Shown in pieces: positions 44,400 to 54,102 of a stretch of 64,000 nucleotides of DNA. The notes under the pieces were generated by a model. It saw nothing but the letters and a program-made list of their open reading frames with translations. It did no database searches and was not told where the DNA came from. Within the stretch, counting starts at the first letter, position 1. Each line of letters starts with the position of its first letter. The stretch comes from Polyodon spathula (Eukaryota > Chordata > Actinopteri > Acipenseriformes > Polyodontidae): contig NC_054548.1 of the NCBI RefSeq assembly GCF_017654505.1, positions 27,498,969 through 27,562,968 of the forward strand, in the 5' to 3' direction. Both the position numbers and the translations under genes were made by a program.

Positions 44400-46740
44400 T
44401 AACGTATCGAATTTGCCACCACAATACAAATCGGGTTTTTCCAAGAGAAAGGAGCAGAAAAGACATTTCACAAAAATTTTACGAGAAAGAAGCTGAAAAT
44501 GAAAAAAAAGTGTACGGCAAATGGTTTCAAAGTGGGCCGACAGCAGACTGAAGTAGTGCTGCAGCAGAACTGCCAACCTTTTCGCAAGAAGAAAAATCAA
44601 CATTTGAGCCATAGGAAAGAGGATCGGACACCGATTTTGGAAAAGCATAGCAGCAAATACAACGTACAGAATCGTCGGGTATTGTAAATCTGGTACACAG
44701 TCAGTTATCATCTTTATCATATGATTTTTATGACCCAGCTACTTGGCCTGACGTTTATACTAAAGAAACACATGGGGGAGTGTTTACTCAAGGTTTCTCC
44801 AACTGGCAAAAATTATCACAAAAACTCTCAACACAAAGCTTACCAATAGCACATGGAGAATTACTACAAGTGGAAACATCTAGAAATCGGGTTACAAAAC
44901 AAAACTACAATAGATAGTGTGATAGAGAGTAACAGGAGGCGATGTAACAGAGAGTGAGAGGATCCGAGCTGCAAATCTCCCTCCCGACCCAAGAGGGCGC
45001 TAAGCAGAGGTACTTGCACACCTGTACTGAGACGAGCCGGCTTGGAGAGAAGGGCGGAAAATGAAGTTGGCCATCTTAGTGCAGGGCGGAATGACCATAT
45101 TAGGGGACAAGATTACTGTGATCAGCTGTGCTGCATGAGACAACTGGCAGGTGTGCCGAGTTGTGCCTATCATGGCGTGGAGTCTCCTAGTATATAAGGA
45201 CTGTCATTTTGCAAGGGCGGGGCCTCTGAGGTAACATTGGACCATTGTTGCTGAGCCGTGTGTTTTGTTTGTGTGTTACTTGCTTTTGTTTGTTTATCAT
45301 CAGGACCGAGGACACAGTGAGTTGTCATGACACTACAGCCAGCACTTTCACCTTGGACACTACACACCCCGTACAACTGAGCTGGACACTTAAGCACCTG
45401 CACTGTCCACCACCCCGAAAGATCACAAAAGAGCTGAGAGGGACTCGCTCTATTGGGACTTATGATTTTCATTTCTTTGTTGCTTTGGACTGTGTTCCAG
45501 TGAATAAAACTCACCCTCTACCATTGTTGGTATTGGGGTATTAGCTTTCTGGAATTTCTACATGTTGAAAATACAACGGGGGATATTTGCTACTACACCG
45601 ACTCACTCAGCATGAAATAAAAGTTGAAGACTGCAGAGGGCAGTGTTACAATAAAGGGTCTAAGATGAGAGGAGTCCATCAAGGAGTTCAAGAAAGGATA
45701 CGACAGGTCAATGAATGTGCAGTGTATGTGCCCTGCTGTTCCCATAACTGGAATCTTGCATTGGAACATGCAGCAGAAACATCCATAGAAGCAAATAATT
45801 TCTTTGGGGTACTGCAGCGTCTTTACAGGATCTTTTCAGGGTCCAATAAACGTTGGGACATCCTCGTTAAGCACCTGAAATGCTACACGCTGAAGTCTCT
45901 TTCCGAGACCCACTGGAGTGCTTGTGCTGAAGCCGGGAAGGCAGTCTTTGATAAATTTCCACAATTGTTAAATGCTTTGATCGAAGTATCAGAAAGTGGC
46001 AACATTGACAGCAAAACCCCGTCTGAGATCACAGGCCTTGTGAAACAATTGGAATCGTTTTCCTTTATTGTAGGTCTGGTTGTGTGGAATGAAGTACTTA
46101 GCACCATCAGTCGTGCGACAGTGATTTTACAGTCTCCCAATTTAAATCTGACAAATGCAATAGATGTGGTGTCGGCAATCAAGGGACAATTGTCGAATTA
46201 TTGAAAAAATGGCTTCATTATAGCACTGGAGGAAGCAAAAGTACTAGCCCAAAAACTGGACATTGATCTGACATTTCCCCAAAAACTGACTTTTGGCTCT
46301 CCTGGCAGCTTTCTGAGGATGAACCCTTAAGTGGTCAGGAAAAATTTGAAGTCAGTTTTTTTAATTGCCTGTTAGATAAGTTCCTGATGGAAATTGAGGA
46401 ATGCTTTGTTTTTTTGCTCGAATTTGAATTGCTTTTTGGGGTTTTTTGTTCCACATAAAAGCATCTGGAAGCTCAAACAAGCAAGTGATGAGCTGGCTCA
46501 ATTTCTTGGGGACATAGATGGACACCCATATTGGACTACAAGTACTGCTTACAATTCCAATTACAGTTGCAAGCACTGAACAATCCTTCAGTAAACTGTC
46601 TTTGATAAAGAATTACTTGCGCTCAACAATGTCGCAGAAGAGACTGTCTGCATTGGCTGTGCTTTCAACTGAAAAACAGAATCGCAAGACAAGTGAACTT
46701 TTCTGATGTAATCGAACAATTTGCTGCTGCCAAAGTTCAA
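44400..46740 (+). pseudogene. hAT transposase (ZMYM1-like, TTF-finger), broken and interrupted by an LTR
   Basis: The 5' part (44,420-44,930) reads KSGFSKRKEQKRHFTK, then after stops YDFYDPATWPDVYTKET and VFTQGFSNWQKLSQ, the TTF-type zinc-finger region. An LTR (44,943-45,541) interrupts here. The catalytic region resumes at 45,587: VEDCRGQCYNKGSKMRGVHQ, VPCCSHNWNLALEHAAE, a long helical insertion and SLSETHWSACAEAG. This 205-residue frame ends in a TGA. After about 200 bp of frameshifted sequence, the C-terminal hAT dimerisation motif appears at about 46,535: LTIPITVASTEQSFSKLSLI, then KNYLRSTMSQKRLSALAVLS. The segment between finger and catalytic region is partly lost. The gene is clearly dead. 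Confidence 0.85.
44943..45541 (+). mobile_element. Solo LTR, plus copy of an inverted pair
   Basis: Starts TGTAACAGAGAGTGAGAGG and aligns with the reverse complement of 37,817-38,467 up to ACCATTGTTGGTATTGGGGT. The last ~30 bp of the other copy, including its terminal CTCTGTGACA, are not seen here. A TATATAAGG promoter box lies near 45,190 and a GTGAATAAAAC polyadenylation-like signal near 45,500. It splits the hAT transposase pseudogene, so it is younger than that element. The 99-codon frame inside is incidental. Confidence 0.85.
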
Positions 46741-47036
46741 CATGTACAACACTTATGAACAGTAAGCTATTCATTTTATTATTTGACATTATTAACAAAC
46801 AATGTTTAGTTATTGTTGCTTTGTTTTATGAATTGCAGTTCATAATTTGTCAAAATAAATTTCTTTATAGATTAGTATAATGTTGTTTTAACATATGATT
46901 TGTATTCATTATTATTCATTGTAATTTAAATTAACGTACAAATTGTAGGAATAAATAATTTAAATATAACTGCTAATGAGTTTTATTAGATTTATTTTCA
47001 GTTTAGTGTTTTTTTCACAAAAAAAGAGGGGTTTTT

Positions 47037-47078
47037 GGGGGGGGGGGGGGGGGGGGGGGGGGGGTGGGGGGGGGGGAG
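47037..47078. repeat. Poly-G tract
   Basis: About 41 G with a single T, lying close to the right end of the hAT element. An extreme G run, prone to sequencing and assembly error. Confidence 0.95.
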
Positions 47079-47274
47079 TACTTCACAGTCTTGCACCAGG
47101 GCCCAGTAAATTCTAGCACCAGCCCTGAGTACACTCGTAAATGCAGCGTGGTACAATATAAAGCTGCTTCTTGGCTAGAATATTCAGAAGAAAAGTCATG
47201 ATGTTTTGTTGGGCATGTTGTTTTAGTGTAATTTACACAGCAAAAATAAGTAAGTTAGATAAGTTAGATTTATA

Positions 47275-47525
47275 GACATTGCTGCTCAAGGGGGTGCCAT
47301 GAGTTACTGAATCTAAAGGTTCACATACTTTTTCACACATGGATATTGAATGTTGAGTCATTTGTGGATAAATGTTGAAAAAGTATCATGTTTTTGTGTC
47401 ATTTATTTAATCAGATTATCTTTATTTATCATTAGGACTCAGATTAAGTTCAAATAACATTTTAGGTTTGAAATATGTAAAAATACTAAAGGGTTTACAA
47501 AACTTTTTCTTGGCAGGGTATATTA
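47275..47525 (+). mobile_element. Tc1-like element, 3' end remnant
   Basis: CAAGGGGGTGCCATGAGTTA, then AAAGGTTCACATACTTTTTC, matches the transposase C-terminus and 3' end that I recall from fish Tc1 elements of the GGTTCACATACTTTTTC type. The sequence ends AAAGGGTTTACAAAACTTTT, then TCTTGGCAGGGTATA, which looks like the terminal inverted repeat next to TA. The left part of the element is missing. Confidence 0.65.
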
Positions 47526-50500
47526 ACTGACTTTCTTCAATTTCAACTCTTTTCCTCCCTTCACAGACCTGGTCATGAAGCCACGCGCTTATTGGTTTTC
47601 TGGGATGCTGAGGATCCACCACCACATTAACTTCCACCTTCCCTGCATCAGGCATCCATTCCTGCTACCTCTTCCTGTTCCCGGATTCGCACTAACCTAT
47701 GTGGCTCCGCTCCTCCAAACCGACTAACTTCATCAAGGCACTTCATTCAACTTTCAAAGTCATCACTTAATTCAACTGAACCGACAGTCAGATACGGAAA
47801 CCATGTCTATGATCAACAACGTTTCAGTCAAAGTGTCCTCCTACCCTGCAATGGACAATACACTCAGACTGCTCCTGATCAAATCAATATGTTTTATAGC
47901 AGCCTCAGAGCTATGCATTCTTCATCTTCTCAGGTTCTGCAGCAGCCTCAGATCTATGCATTTTTCATCCCTGCCCAAAGACAGCCCCATCTCTGGCTCC
48001 AGTTAAACTGCCATAACACTCAAAGACCAATATCCACCGCATTCAGCAGATCTCTGCTCTCTACAGCAGGCCACTGCACACGACTGACAGCACTCCATTG
48101 TTTACTCCTCAGATCTCTGCAACGTTTAGCAGATCCCTCCCTCTGCTGTTAATTGCTCCTCAGTACAGCAGATCTTGGCTCCCTCTTCAGATCTGCTCAC
48201 TATTGCAGCATGCAAAAGTTATTTTAATTCAGTGTTTAAATCAACAACTGTCCTCCTCCAGCGCTTTCAACCCTTCAGCATTCCTCCAATACACAGATCG
48301 TGGCAGCCATCTCCACAGTCAAGGCTAACGGTAATCCCCATCTAATCAAGTAATACAGGGCGCTTGACTTCCTCAGCAATCTAGTCATATGTCCGCTCAT
48401 CCTCTCAAATACGTGGTACGAGACCGGGAATCTGTCTTAATTTTATGAGTTAAGGAGTTCCACTATTAGGAGAATGACTGGAGTTATGAAAGCCAAATCT
48501 CTGAATGTGAGTTCACCCTTTCCATCCCAAGCAGACATGATGGTAGCAAACTGCCATCCCGTATTAACACATAGGATGGTCGGCATCTTATCTCTCTGCC
48601 CTTGTTTCCAGAATCAGGCGCAAAGATCGCTGAGCTTCCTCAGCAGTCAATTTCATATATTCGTTCAGCTCCAGCTGCCACCTTAGCCCTCATCAAACTC
48701 TGCAACACCGACATCTGCTGTTCAACTAAATACAACACTCTCCAACCTTCTGCAATCTGCTCCCCACTACATGGCTATAGCCTTAGCCCCAAAGACCAAA
48801 TAATCGTAAACCACTGGATGGAAAACATTTACAACTTTCTGCAGTCAAAACCAAATATATCCCATCCTGCTTCAATAAGCAATGGATTCTAGCCTCCATC
48901 GCCCATGCAAGGGATTCTTTTAGCCCCCACTACCATTAAAGCCTACCATTAAAGCCTACATATCTGGAATTCAGTTTTTCTACTGCCACAACTCCGTCCC
49001 TTCCCCAACAGTCCTATCCATCCCATCAGTCTGCTTGAAACTCAGAGAGATCCTCAAAAGCTCCCTCCCTCCTCATCACATTCATCTACTCGTAGATCTT
49101 TCACCTTGATTTTATACCCCTCATTCATTTAGGATAGAAGAATCAATCTCTGCAGCTGGTGCTAACATCAACCTCCACCTAATCAAGAGTATGGGGTGCT
49201 GGACTTAATCAGCAGTAGATACATACATTCGCCCATCTCCCACCGACATTGCCACAGCCCATCAGAAAATTGTTATCATGCCCGGAGTAGGTGCTACCTG
49301 ACCGTCGGGGCTTCCAGAGGTTTTTCCCCTTTTAGAAGGGGCTGCTTTCCTCTCCACTGAGTAGCAGGTAAATACATAAACCATTACACACTAACCCTTC
49401 TAATCCCTCTCTATTTGTCTCATGTCATTTCATCCTTGAATTTATGTTATGCATTGGTAAGTGTTCTGTTGTCTGTCTCGCAGTGAGGTTATGCAGGGAG
49501 CCGGGGGTTCATTCTTTTGGGTTAAATGAGTCTCACTTCCCCGACCTTAGGCAAGCTGTGCTTCCTGAACCTTATTTAAGGGAGGTTCTCATCACATGCG
49601 TCAGAGGGGACCCCCGGCCACACTATCCTTCTGCAGCTCATGCGCTTATCTTACCTCATCGCAGTGAGGCTCTATCATATTTAACATTTCGGGACATGGC
49701 CCACTTTAATCTCTCAGTGCTCAAGTTCCACGTGGGATGCCCCTCTGCTCTCAGCTTCGGAGACTGCAGTCTCACTTCATTCTAGGGCAGTACCACATCG
49801 GTCAGGGAACCCTTTTCCTACTATTTCCTTTCAGGTCTCCGTGAGACCCATTCTTGCCCCGCGAGACAACTCTGTCACAGCAGAGTTTTTCTTATGTTTT
49901 TCAGATCCCAGGGGGCCGCAGCCTTCAAGACCAAGCCCTCTCCTCTGCAGAGGACGACTCTCTGGTGGGGGATCTCTTTTCTATCCAGATAGCAGTCTGT
50001 TCAGAAGTTCAGGCCGCAGTAAACTTCTTTAAGTCGGGCCCCTTCGCTTGTTACTGCTGCACACCTTCTTTCTGCCTTCTCTGTACTACACTATAGTCCC
50101 AGCAGGCACCCCGTGAAATGTAGAGTGTTTGTCGTAAATACCACTTTGAATTTCAAGCCAAAATTGAATTCCTTGCCAATACCTTAGTTTTGAAAGATAA
50201 CGGTGCTAAAGATGACTGCATATATTTAGAATGATTGACGTGTTTTGTAAATGTGAAGAAATCCAAAAGTTTCTCAATCTAGGCAGTTAACTGATTTATT
50301 TTGGGGGTGGGCTCAAACTTGACAGTACTGTACATACTATAGGAAAAAAATTATACCTCAAGGTATTAGGGGGCGCTGAGCCAGCTGAGGGTTTCCTTTA
50401 CCAGAATTCACTGGACCATGATATTCATCACATTTAGAGTTCGCCATCTTGGTGAAGGAAGAAAGCACTAGTGTCACAAGTGTGCACTACTCTATTCAGC

Positions 50501-50690
50501 CATTATTAGGAAAACCTGCTCTCTAGGGCACTAGTGTTTGGCTGACTACAGGGTCAGAGCTCCGGGTACTAATATGAGCCTGTTGTCTCTCCATTCTCAG
50601 TTTTTTAGCGAGAAGCAGGAGGCGAGAGTGAAGAAGTGAGGGGCGTGACCGGGTGTACTGTGTTTACTTTGTAAACAAAGTACTGTACTC
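47526..50690. other. Unclassified C-rich repeat-like region
   Basis: From about 47.7 to 50.1 kb the plus strand is rich in C and T and contains diverged direct repeats. CTAATCAAG with flanking GCTAAC...CC.CCATCTAATCAAG, CAGCA.T, CAT and GCTCATC/GCCCATC-type words occurs at about 48,326-48,420 and again at about 49,157-49,250, roughly 830 bp apart. CAGCAGCCTCAGA(G/T)CTATGCAT is duplicated at about 47,900 and 47,940. The open frames at 48,474-48,892 and 49,444-50,096 show no domain I know. It could be leader or gag sequence of an unrecognised YR-type or other retroelement. Confidence 0.4.
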
Positions 50691-50717
50691 CTACAGATTA
50701 AACAAAAGAGTCATACC

Positions 50718-51355
50718 TGTGCTGACGGTAGACAAACTGTTACAGAACTGAGTGAAAAATGTATTGATATTTTGCAGCATTCATTGATCCTTCTACACAA
50801 AGGTCGCTAGTGCCTGAGGAAGAAAAACAAGCCCATACCATTACACGACTTCCACTGCATTTTACAATGGTCATGATTAACTTTTTTTAATTTCTTCTCC
50901 TCTTTTTGTCCAAACATATTTTTGCTTTCTTGGTGAAAAAAATTATATTTTGGATTCATCTTCAACATTGTTTGAAGAAATCATCAGGTTTTTTCAAGTA
51001 TTCAGTGGAACACTCCAACTGCTTTCTTTTTTGTATTGTTTTTAACACAGGTTTGCATCTTGGTTTTCACCTATGGACAATCATCTCGTGAATTTCTTGA
51101 CCATCTTCTCTCAATTCTTTTGCAGTAATCTGAGGATTTTGCCGGGATGCTTGAACTATTCTTCCAGATTTTGCAGAAATCTTTCTTGGTCTTCCACATC
51201 CGGAGCTAGTTCTAGTAGTGAATGTTGTTCTGTGTTTGTTAATACTAGCCCACACAGTGCTTTCTTTCTGCTATGTTTCTGGTAGTTTCTACTTTTTCAT
51301 TCAGTTGTATCGCTGCCATTTTGAAATCGCTGCTGTACTCTTTAGTTTTAACCAT
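50718..51355 (-). pseudogene. Tc1-like transposase remnant
   Basis: Minus-strand reading starts at an ATG (51,355) with VKTKEYSSDFKMAAIQLNEK, the first HTH of a Tc1-type transposase. After a frame break comes GCGRPRKISAKSGRIVQ and QNPQITAKELREDGQEI, the GRPRK linker and second HTH. Past a stop it continues as KPRCKPVLKTIQKRKQLE and KKPDDFF, then, after another gap, RVMVWACFSSSGTSDLCVEG and SMNAAKYQYIF (about 50,730-50,830), from the DDE domain. The segment with the first catalytic Asp (WSDE) is degenerate, and the final DDE part is missing. Several stops and frameshifts. No terminal repeats were identified. Confidence 0.8.
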
Positions 51356-51494
51356 CTGTGTTGCTTTTTTAAGCACAAATTTCCAATGTATTTTTCAGCA
51401 CTTGATGATTACGTAATTATTTATTCTATAATTATCATCAGATGTTGGTTTTCCAATCATGACAACTGTCAATAATGAGCAACAAATGGGTTCT

Positions 51495-51690
51495 CTTTCT
51501 ATTCGAAAATAGCCATCAACTAATGGGTATCACCATCAAGTGATAGGATTATGCTAAGCTTAATATGAAAGTTGCCTTTAGGCCTCCGTAGTTCTGATGT
51601 TAGCTCCCCGCCCCTCGGGTGCTGAATAACTATGCAGTAGGAAGCTCAGTCTCTTTTGCTTTCAGCCTCTGATCAGGATTGAGCATAATT
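51495..51690 (+). repeat. DIRS copy C left inverted terminal repeat
   Basis: TTCGAAAATAGCCATCAACT, then AATGGGTATCACC, TGATAGGATTATGCTAAGCT, TTTAGGCCTCCGTAG and GGTGCTGAATAA. The same order occurs in reverse complement at the right end of copy B (29,510-29,320), as expected for opposite ends of one family. Confidence 0.85.
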
Positions 51691-52198
51691 ATATTGTTGT
51701 TCTTACAACACTCTTAATTATTTAAAATTCAGTGTTTGTACCTTCCATTGCCTTAATTGTGCATGGGAAGCTGGCGGCTGCCCCTTCCCCTGGTTTATCT
51801 CACTGAATCTCTAGTTTATGTTCGCTGAGTGTGGGCCACAAAATCACTGGGCTTGGCTGGTTTTGACGCCCACTTTTAGATCTCTTATTCGGCGTGCTGG
51901 CTGGCACTACCTCTCAGCACTCAGCCGAGTTGCTACTATTGAGCACTGCTCTATTTTCAGATTGCTGACTCTTCAAGCCTGTCTCATTATTTGACAGTGT
52001 TAACTAACACTTTTGTTTTTCTTTCTTTCAGGAAGAAACCACGAGATGTGTGTGTTGGCCCTGGGCCTACCGTAACTACAGCAGTGGTCTTTATTAGACC
52101 TTAGCCTGTTTCTTGTAATCACCGTGTGTTTGTTTAGATCTACCAATTTAAATTTTAATCAGGTTTTCTGAAGGATTTTTCCCCAAGTGTGTGTCACC

Positions 52199-52462
52199 AC
52201 ATCCTCGCAGGGATGTGGGCATGTGCTCACCTGTGCCCTGTGCACTTCCGTGCACACCCGTGCATTGGGGCACATCCGTGCCCTGTTCACATCCATGCCT
52301 GTGCACCCCGTGCACACCCGTGCCCCGTGCACATCCATGCCCGTGCACCCCATGCATACCTGTGTCCATGCACATCCATGCCCATGCAAAAATGTGCCCC
52401 TTGCACATCTGTGCCCGTGCACCCCATGCACATCCGTTCCCCATGCACAGCCGTGCCCGTGT
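52199..52462. repeat. GTGCAC-type minisatellite in DIRS copy C
   Basis: Imperfect ~12- and ~24-bp units of the type GTGCACACCCGTGCCC and GTGCACATCCATGCCC, about 260 bp. All three plus frames and several minus frames are open, giving Cys/His/Pro-rich or Gly/Met/His-rich artefact peptides. It ends exactly where RNase H coding sequence (YINRQGG) starts. Confidence 0.88.
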
Positions 52463-52960
52463 ATGGCATATATCAACCGCCAGGGCGGCCTGAGATCTAA
52501 GCGGTGCGGCTGTTACTGTGGTCGCAGCCCGGCTGGCTTCTCTTCAGGCATTTCACTTACCGGGCCGACTCAACCACACCCTCTCCAGAGGAGGTCCCCT
52601 GGCCTCGGAATGGCGTCTCAGAACAGACGTAGATCTCTTCACCTCACGGGAGTCTACACACTGCCCTCTTTGTAGACCTTGACAGTCCCTTAGGAGTCGA
52701 TGCCCTGGCCCACGAGTGGTCGGCTTGTCTTCTATATGCCTTCCCAGATACCACTGCTTCTCGTCTTCCTAGAGAAGGTCAGGGTAGAGAAAGCTACAGT
52801 GCTTCTGGTAGCTCCTCGGTGGCCCCTAAAGACCTGGTTTTCGACCCTGGTGTAACTCCTACACGGCCAGCCGAAGCAGATCTCCCTGCAGGCAGATCTC
52901 CTCTCTCAGACTCAGGGCGATCTGTGGCACCCGAATCCCAAGCTGATGCAGCTTTGGGTC
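52463..52960 (+). pseudogene. DIRS copy C RNase H remnant
   Basis: AYINRQGGLRS at about 52,467 is the conserved RNase H segment of DIRS elements. Downstream pieces, in shifted frames and with short deletions relative to copy B, correspond to the RLASLQAFHL and DVDLFTSRESTHCPL stretches and the C-terminal LWHPN region, which overlaps the recombinase ORF. The N-terminal RNase H part and the entire RT are missing. Not functional. Confidence 0.78.
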
Positions 52961-54102
52961 TGGCCCCTGAACGGGAACACCTGTCAGCTCTAGGGCTGTT
53001 ATCGGCAGCTATTGCCACTATTCAGAGCACGAGAGCTCCCTCTACCAGGTCACAATACACGTATAAGTGGCAGTTATTTCAGGACTGGTGTCTGGCCCAC
53101 GGCCAGGACCCAGTTACCTGCCCCATGGCAGTTATCTTACAGTTTCTCCAGAAACTGGTAGATGACGGGAAGTCCCCTTCCACATTGAAGGTGTACCTAG
53201 CAGCCATATCTGCTCTTCACGTACGCATAGATGGGTTATTGCCTGGGAACCATTTCCTGGCGTCCCAATTTCTTAAGGGCACGAGGAGGCTGCATCCTCC
53301 CAGGACATCTAGCCTCCCCTCGTAGTGCCCTGATGTGGTGCTGGAAGCCCTTACAAAAGCCCCCTTTGAGTCACTCCACACTGTGGATCTAAAGACTGCA
53401 TTTTTTCTGGCTATTGATTCATCAAAACGTGTGGGTGAGCTTCAAGCACATTCAGTGCACCCTTCTTGCACTCCCTTCGCTGGAGACGGGTCTAGAGTCT
53501 CCATGCGACCAAACTCAGCATTTTTGCCTAAGGTTATATCCCTGTTCCACGTGAACCAATCTGTGGAGTTGATGGCATTCCATCCTCCTCCCTTCTCTTC
53601 TCTGGAGGACCAACGGTTGCACATGCTCCCCGTGCGGACATTGAGGTGCTATATTGACTATACAAGGGGTACCAGACACACTGAACAGTTGTTTGTGTGT
53701 TATGATTCTAGAAAGCTGGGCCAGGCATTGTCTAAACAATGTCTGTCCTATTGGATAATGGATGCCATTGCTCTGGCTTATGAATCTACTGGCCTTCCTC
53801 CACCAGGACATTTGAAGGCGCATTCTACCAGGGGTATGGTGACGTCCTGGGCCCTTTTTCGAGGTGTCTCAGTGTCAGAAATATGTGCTGTAGCTAGCTG
53901 GGCTACGCCACACACTTTCATGAAGTTCTTCAGACTGAATGTACTGGATTCCTCTGCTCCACTTTTTGGAGCATCGGTATTGGACTCTGTTACACCAGTG
54001 GTAGTGTTAGCCTGGATTAGACTGTTGTATGTTTATATTCTAACTCATTTTTATATTTTCAAATACTTTAGTTTTACTTTTGATAAACTTTTAAAAGTGT
54101 AA
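52819..54102 (+). pseudogene. DIRS copy C tyrosine recombinase, one stop codon
   Basis: One reading frame spans 52,819-54,102, broken only by TAG at 53,323-53,325. Copy B has TGG (Trp) at the same point. Order: Pro-rich start overlapping RNase H, TRSQYTYKWQLFQDWCLAHG (about 53,045), CPMAVILQFLQKLVDDGKSP, STLKVYLAAISALHVRIDG, VVLEALTKAPFESLHTVDL, first catalytic Arg in SSKRVGEL (53,428-53,430), LSYWIMDAIALAYEST, then HSTRG (53,821-53,835) carrying the second His and Arg. The nucleophile region reads FMKFFRLNV, where copy B has FMRFYRLNV, so the likely catalytic Tyr is Phe (TTC, 53,929-53,931). GTG at 52,819 is only where the open frame begins. I cannot place a true ATG start. Confidence 0.87.

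Larger units (their letters stand above)
40435..47127 (+). mobile_element. Probable hAT element (TTF-finger/ZMYM1-like group) with nested insertions
   Basis: The left end is CAGGGCCAGCCTTAGGG (40,435). The right end, read inverted, is CAGGGCTGGTGCTAGAATTT (47,127 leftwards). Both fit the CAGGG start of this hAT group, and GGGCCC follows in both. Between them lies a plus-strand hAT transposase pseudogene. A MITE (40.8 kb), a second hAT (42.4-44.0 kb) and an LTR (44.9 kb) are nested inside. The flanking octamers do not match, so joining the two ends as one element is an inference. Confidence 0.55.
51495..54030 (+). mobile_element. DIRS retrotransposon copy C, internally deleted
   Basis: Consists of a left terminal repeat and leader (51,495-52,190), a GTGC minisatellite, a short RNase H remnant and a nearly open recombinase. 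Gag and RT are absent. No right terminal repeat or internal complementary region is found after the recombinase: homology to copy B ends near 54,020. The minisatellite joins the RNase H sequence directly, so it marks the deletion junction. Confidence 0.85.

Noticed and set aside
44337..44720. 127-residue minus-strand frame
   Set aside because: It is antisense to the hAT transposase 5' region, which has recognisable plus-strand motifs.
52148..52500. Gly/Cys/His-rich small proteins on both strands resembling repeat proteins
   Set aside because: Frames follow the GTGCAC minisatellite in every phase. Not genes.
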